A stretch of 59,025 nt of DNA from the NCBI GenBank assembly GCA_964612675.1, contig CAZTDD010000027.1, positions 1-59,025 on the forward strand, read 5' to 3'. Positions 58,501 to 59,025 of the stretch are shown piece by piece. The translations under genes were made by a program, and so were the position numbers. Under the pieces are notes generated by a model, which was not told where the DNA came from, searched no databases, and saw only the letters and a list, made by a program, of their open reading frames with translations. Numbering within the stretch: the stretch's first letter is position 1; the number at the start of each line of letters is the position of its first letter. The DNA is from CAZTDD01 sp964612675 (GTDB lineage Bacteria; Hinthialibacterota; Hinthialibacteria; Hinthialibacterales; JAKPRU01).

Positions 58501-59025
58501 CAATTTTGGGAGCCATGGCGGATTGAACGTTGATCGAGATGACGACGACGAGAACATGGATTTGGCGGAAGCGTTCACGTCAAAAGGCGCGGGGGCCTAT
58601 ATCGGAACGACGGCATACTCGGGATCAAGTAATGCGAGTGTTGGGTTTACGGAGGACCTGGCGTCGCGCTTTGTTCATTCGCTCGTGTCAGGGAAAGAAG
58701 CGGAGACGGTGGGCGGCGCGTTGCGCGAAGCGAAACGCGAATATGTCATTAACGAGCACAACGGAATTCGGAATTCGAATTTATCGGATGATGAAATTCG
58801 AAATAATATCGGTGAGGATGAAAAGGTCGTTTCGGGGATGAATTTGTACGGGTTGCCGATGTATACAGTGACATCGAGCAACGCCCCCGCCGACCCGCAT
58901 TTGGCGTTGGGGTACGGAAAAGAGTCAAGCCCCTCTGTATCTCGAATGGTACAACAGAAGAATTCAACCCCCTCCTACACATCCCCCAGTCTTGACGTGT
59001 TCGCAAAAAGTCTGGGATACGGATT
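55562..59025 (+). pseudogene. Giant mosaic surface protein, 3' part: Thr-Pro linkers, Fn3-like, two regulatory-like domains, CBM-like and C25/caspase-like domain
   Basis: Same frame as the WD40 gene and open for 1,154 codons with no stop to the window edge; I translated it throughout. Order: Thr-Pro linker (TPTNTPT type) to 55800; Fn3-like domain (LLQVSWTCDENPHKFRVALF) to 56080; linker; carboxypeptidase-regulatory-like domain 56246-56480 (VPPGEHPITVHT); linker; a second such domain 56713-56945 (IPPGEYDVRVIT); linker; carbohydrate-binding-like domain 57118-57535 (LRWDFENDGDFEGW); linker; then from 57613 a gingipain-like domain (VEYLLLVGSDEIIPHYRLPD; FYLPDLKMGRLIETPEEM). His in LGLHGDHS and Ser in LNFGSHGG occupy the places of the catalytic His and Cys. 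No ribosome site or signal peptide follows the TGA. Confidence 0.83.
58925..59025 (+). repeat. Dispersed palindromic repeat, copy 5 (degenerate, cut by window edge)
   Basis: AAGCCCCTCTGTATCTC and AATTCAACCCCCTCCTACAC, then CGCAAAAAGTCTGGGATACG GATT, are the building blocks of the family at 7081, 9884 and 17882. The large open frame reads through it, so the last 30 or so codons seen may be repeat-derived rather than part of the ancestral protein. Confidence 0.7.

Noticed and set aside
1..59025. CRISPR arrays
   Set aside because: The only regular short repeats (44418-44470, and the Thr-Pro coding repeats) have no spacers; dispersed palindromes are not evenly spaced.
1..59025. tRNA genes, rRNA genes and transposase or phage genes
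   Set aside because: I looked for T-arm/acceptor patterns, rRNA blocks and DDE or integrase motifs and saw none.

Overview
The window reads as an ordinary chromosomal segment of a flagellated, Gram-negative-type (diderm) bacterium from a poorly characterised lineage. The rod/ring genes include both a P-ring (FlgI) and an L-ring (FlgH) protein, so an outer membrane is expected. Several secreted or Tat-exported proteins are of types common in Planctomycetes-related and candidate phyla: two Gfo/Idh/MocA oxidoreductases, two DUF4091/GH123-like proteins, LamG proteins, a pseudopilin with the N-terminal methylation motif, and a WD40 / Thr-Pro-rich / gingipain-like giant. I infer a Sumerlaeota-, Hydrogenedentota- or Omnitrophota-like organism. 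No marker gene in the window settles this.

Layout. 0-10 kb: Tat oxidoreductase; a PGPGW membrane protein; a DUF2802-like protein overlapping purB; a large secreted DUF4091 protein; then a minus-strand group of matrixin protease, hpf and pta. 10.6-16.5 kb: a compact flagellar operon flgF-flgG-flgA-flgH-flgI-flgJ-flgN behind a well-formed sigma-54 (-24/-12) site, ending at a RelE-type toxin-antitoxin pair. 17-24 kb: pseudopilin; a LamG protein broken by one in-frame TAA; RNase P RNA; a receiver/HisKA protein; folD; purF; and a small SRP RNA. 24-38 kb: a secreted-type esterase; a two-domain polyphosphate kinase 2 with two tiny membrane proteins behind it; an unassigned glycosidase-like protein; a ddl / redox-dead thioredoxin-TPR cluster; STAS and phosphoesterase genes; a CDP-alcohol transferase; a DUF3800 protein; a second Gfo/Idh protein; and a GAF/degenerate HD-GYP sensor. 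38-47 kb: glnD; a two-gene glycosyltransferase operon whose second member is an unusual fusion; and a FliK-like gene. 46-53 kb: a second DUF4091 protein; a Tat-exported aldo/keto-reductase-like protein; an unrecognised two-gene cassette; an MBL-fold hydrolase; and DUF362. 53-59 kb: a second toxin-antitoxin pair between two 102-bp repeats, then a giant mosaic surface protein running off the right edge.

The strongest unusual signal is at the right end. A seven-bladed WD40 propeller (54500-55561) stops at a TGA exactly where the conserved Trp of the last blade's Trp-Asp pair belongs. The same frame then stays open, with no further stop, for 1,154 codons to the window edge. That stretch encodes Thr-Pro linkers, an Fn3-like domain, two carboxypeptidase-regulatory-like domains, a carbohydrate-binding-like domain and a peptidase C25/caspase-like domain. 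The LamG gene at 18.1-19.5 kb shows the same pattern, with one in-frame TAA where Gln is expected. TAA and TGA both end ordinary genes elsewhere in the window, so global recoding is unlikely.

Intergenic space is dominated by several families of short palindromic repeats: a GCAAAAAGTC ... CCTCCCCCGATCTTCGGGGGAGG family, a GGGAGGGCGAGCCTCCCGGCGAGCCG family sitting inside two MITE-like elements, and a 102-bp family. I saw no CRISPR array, tRNA, rRNA, transposase or prophage.
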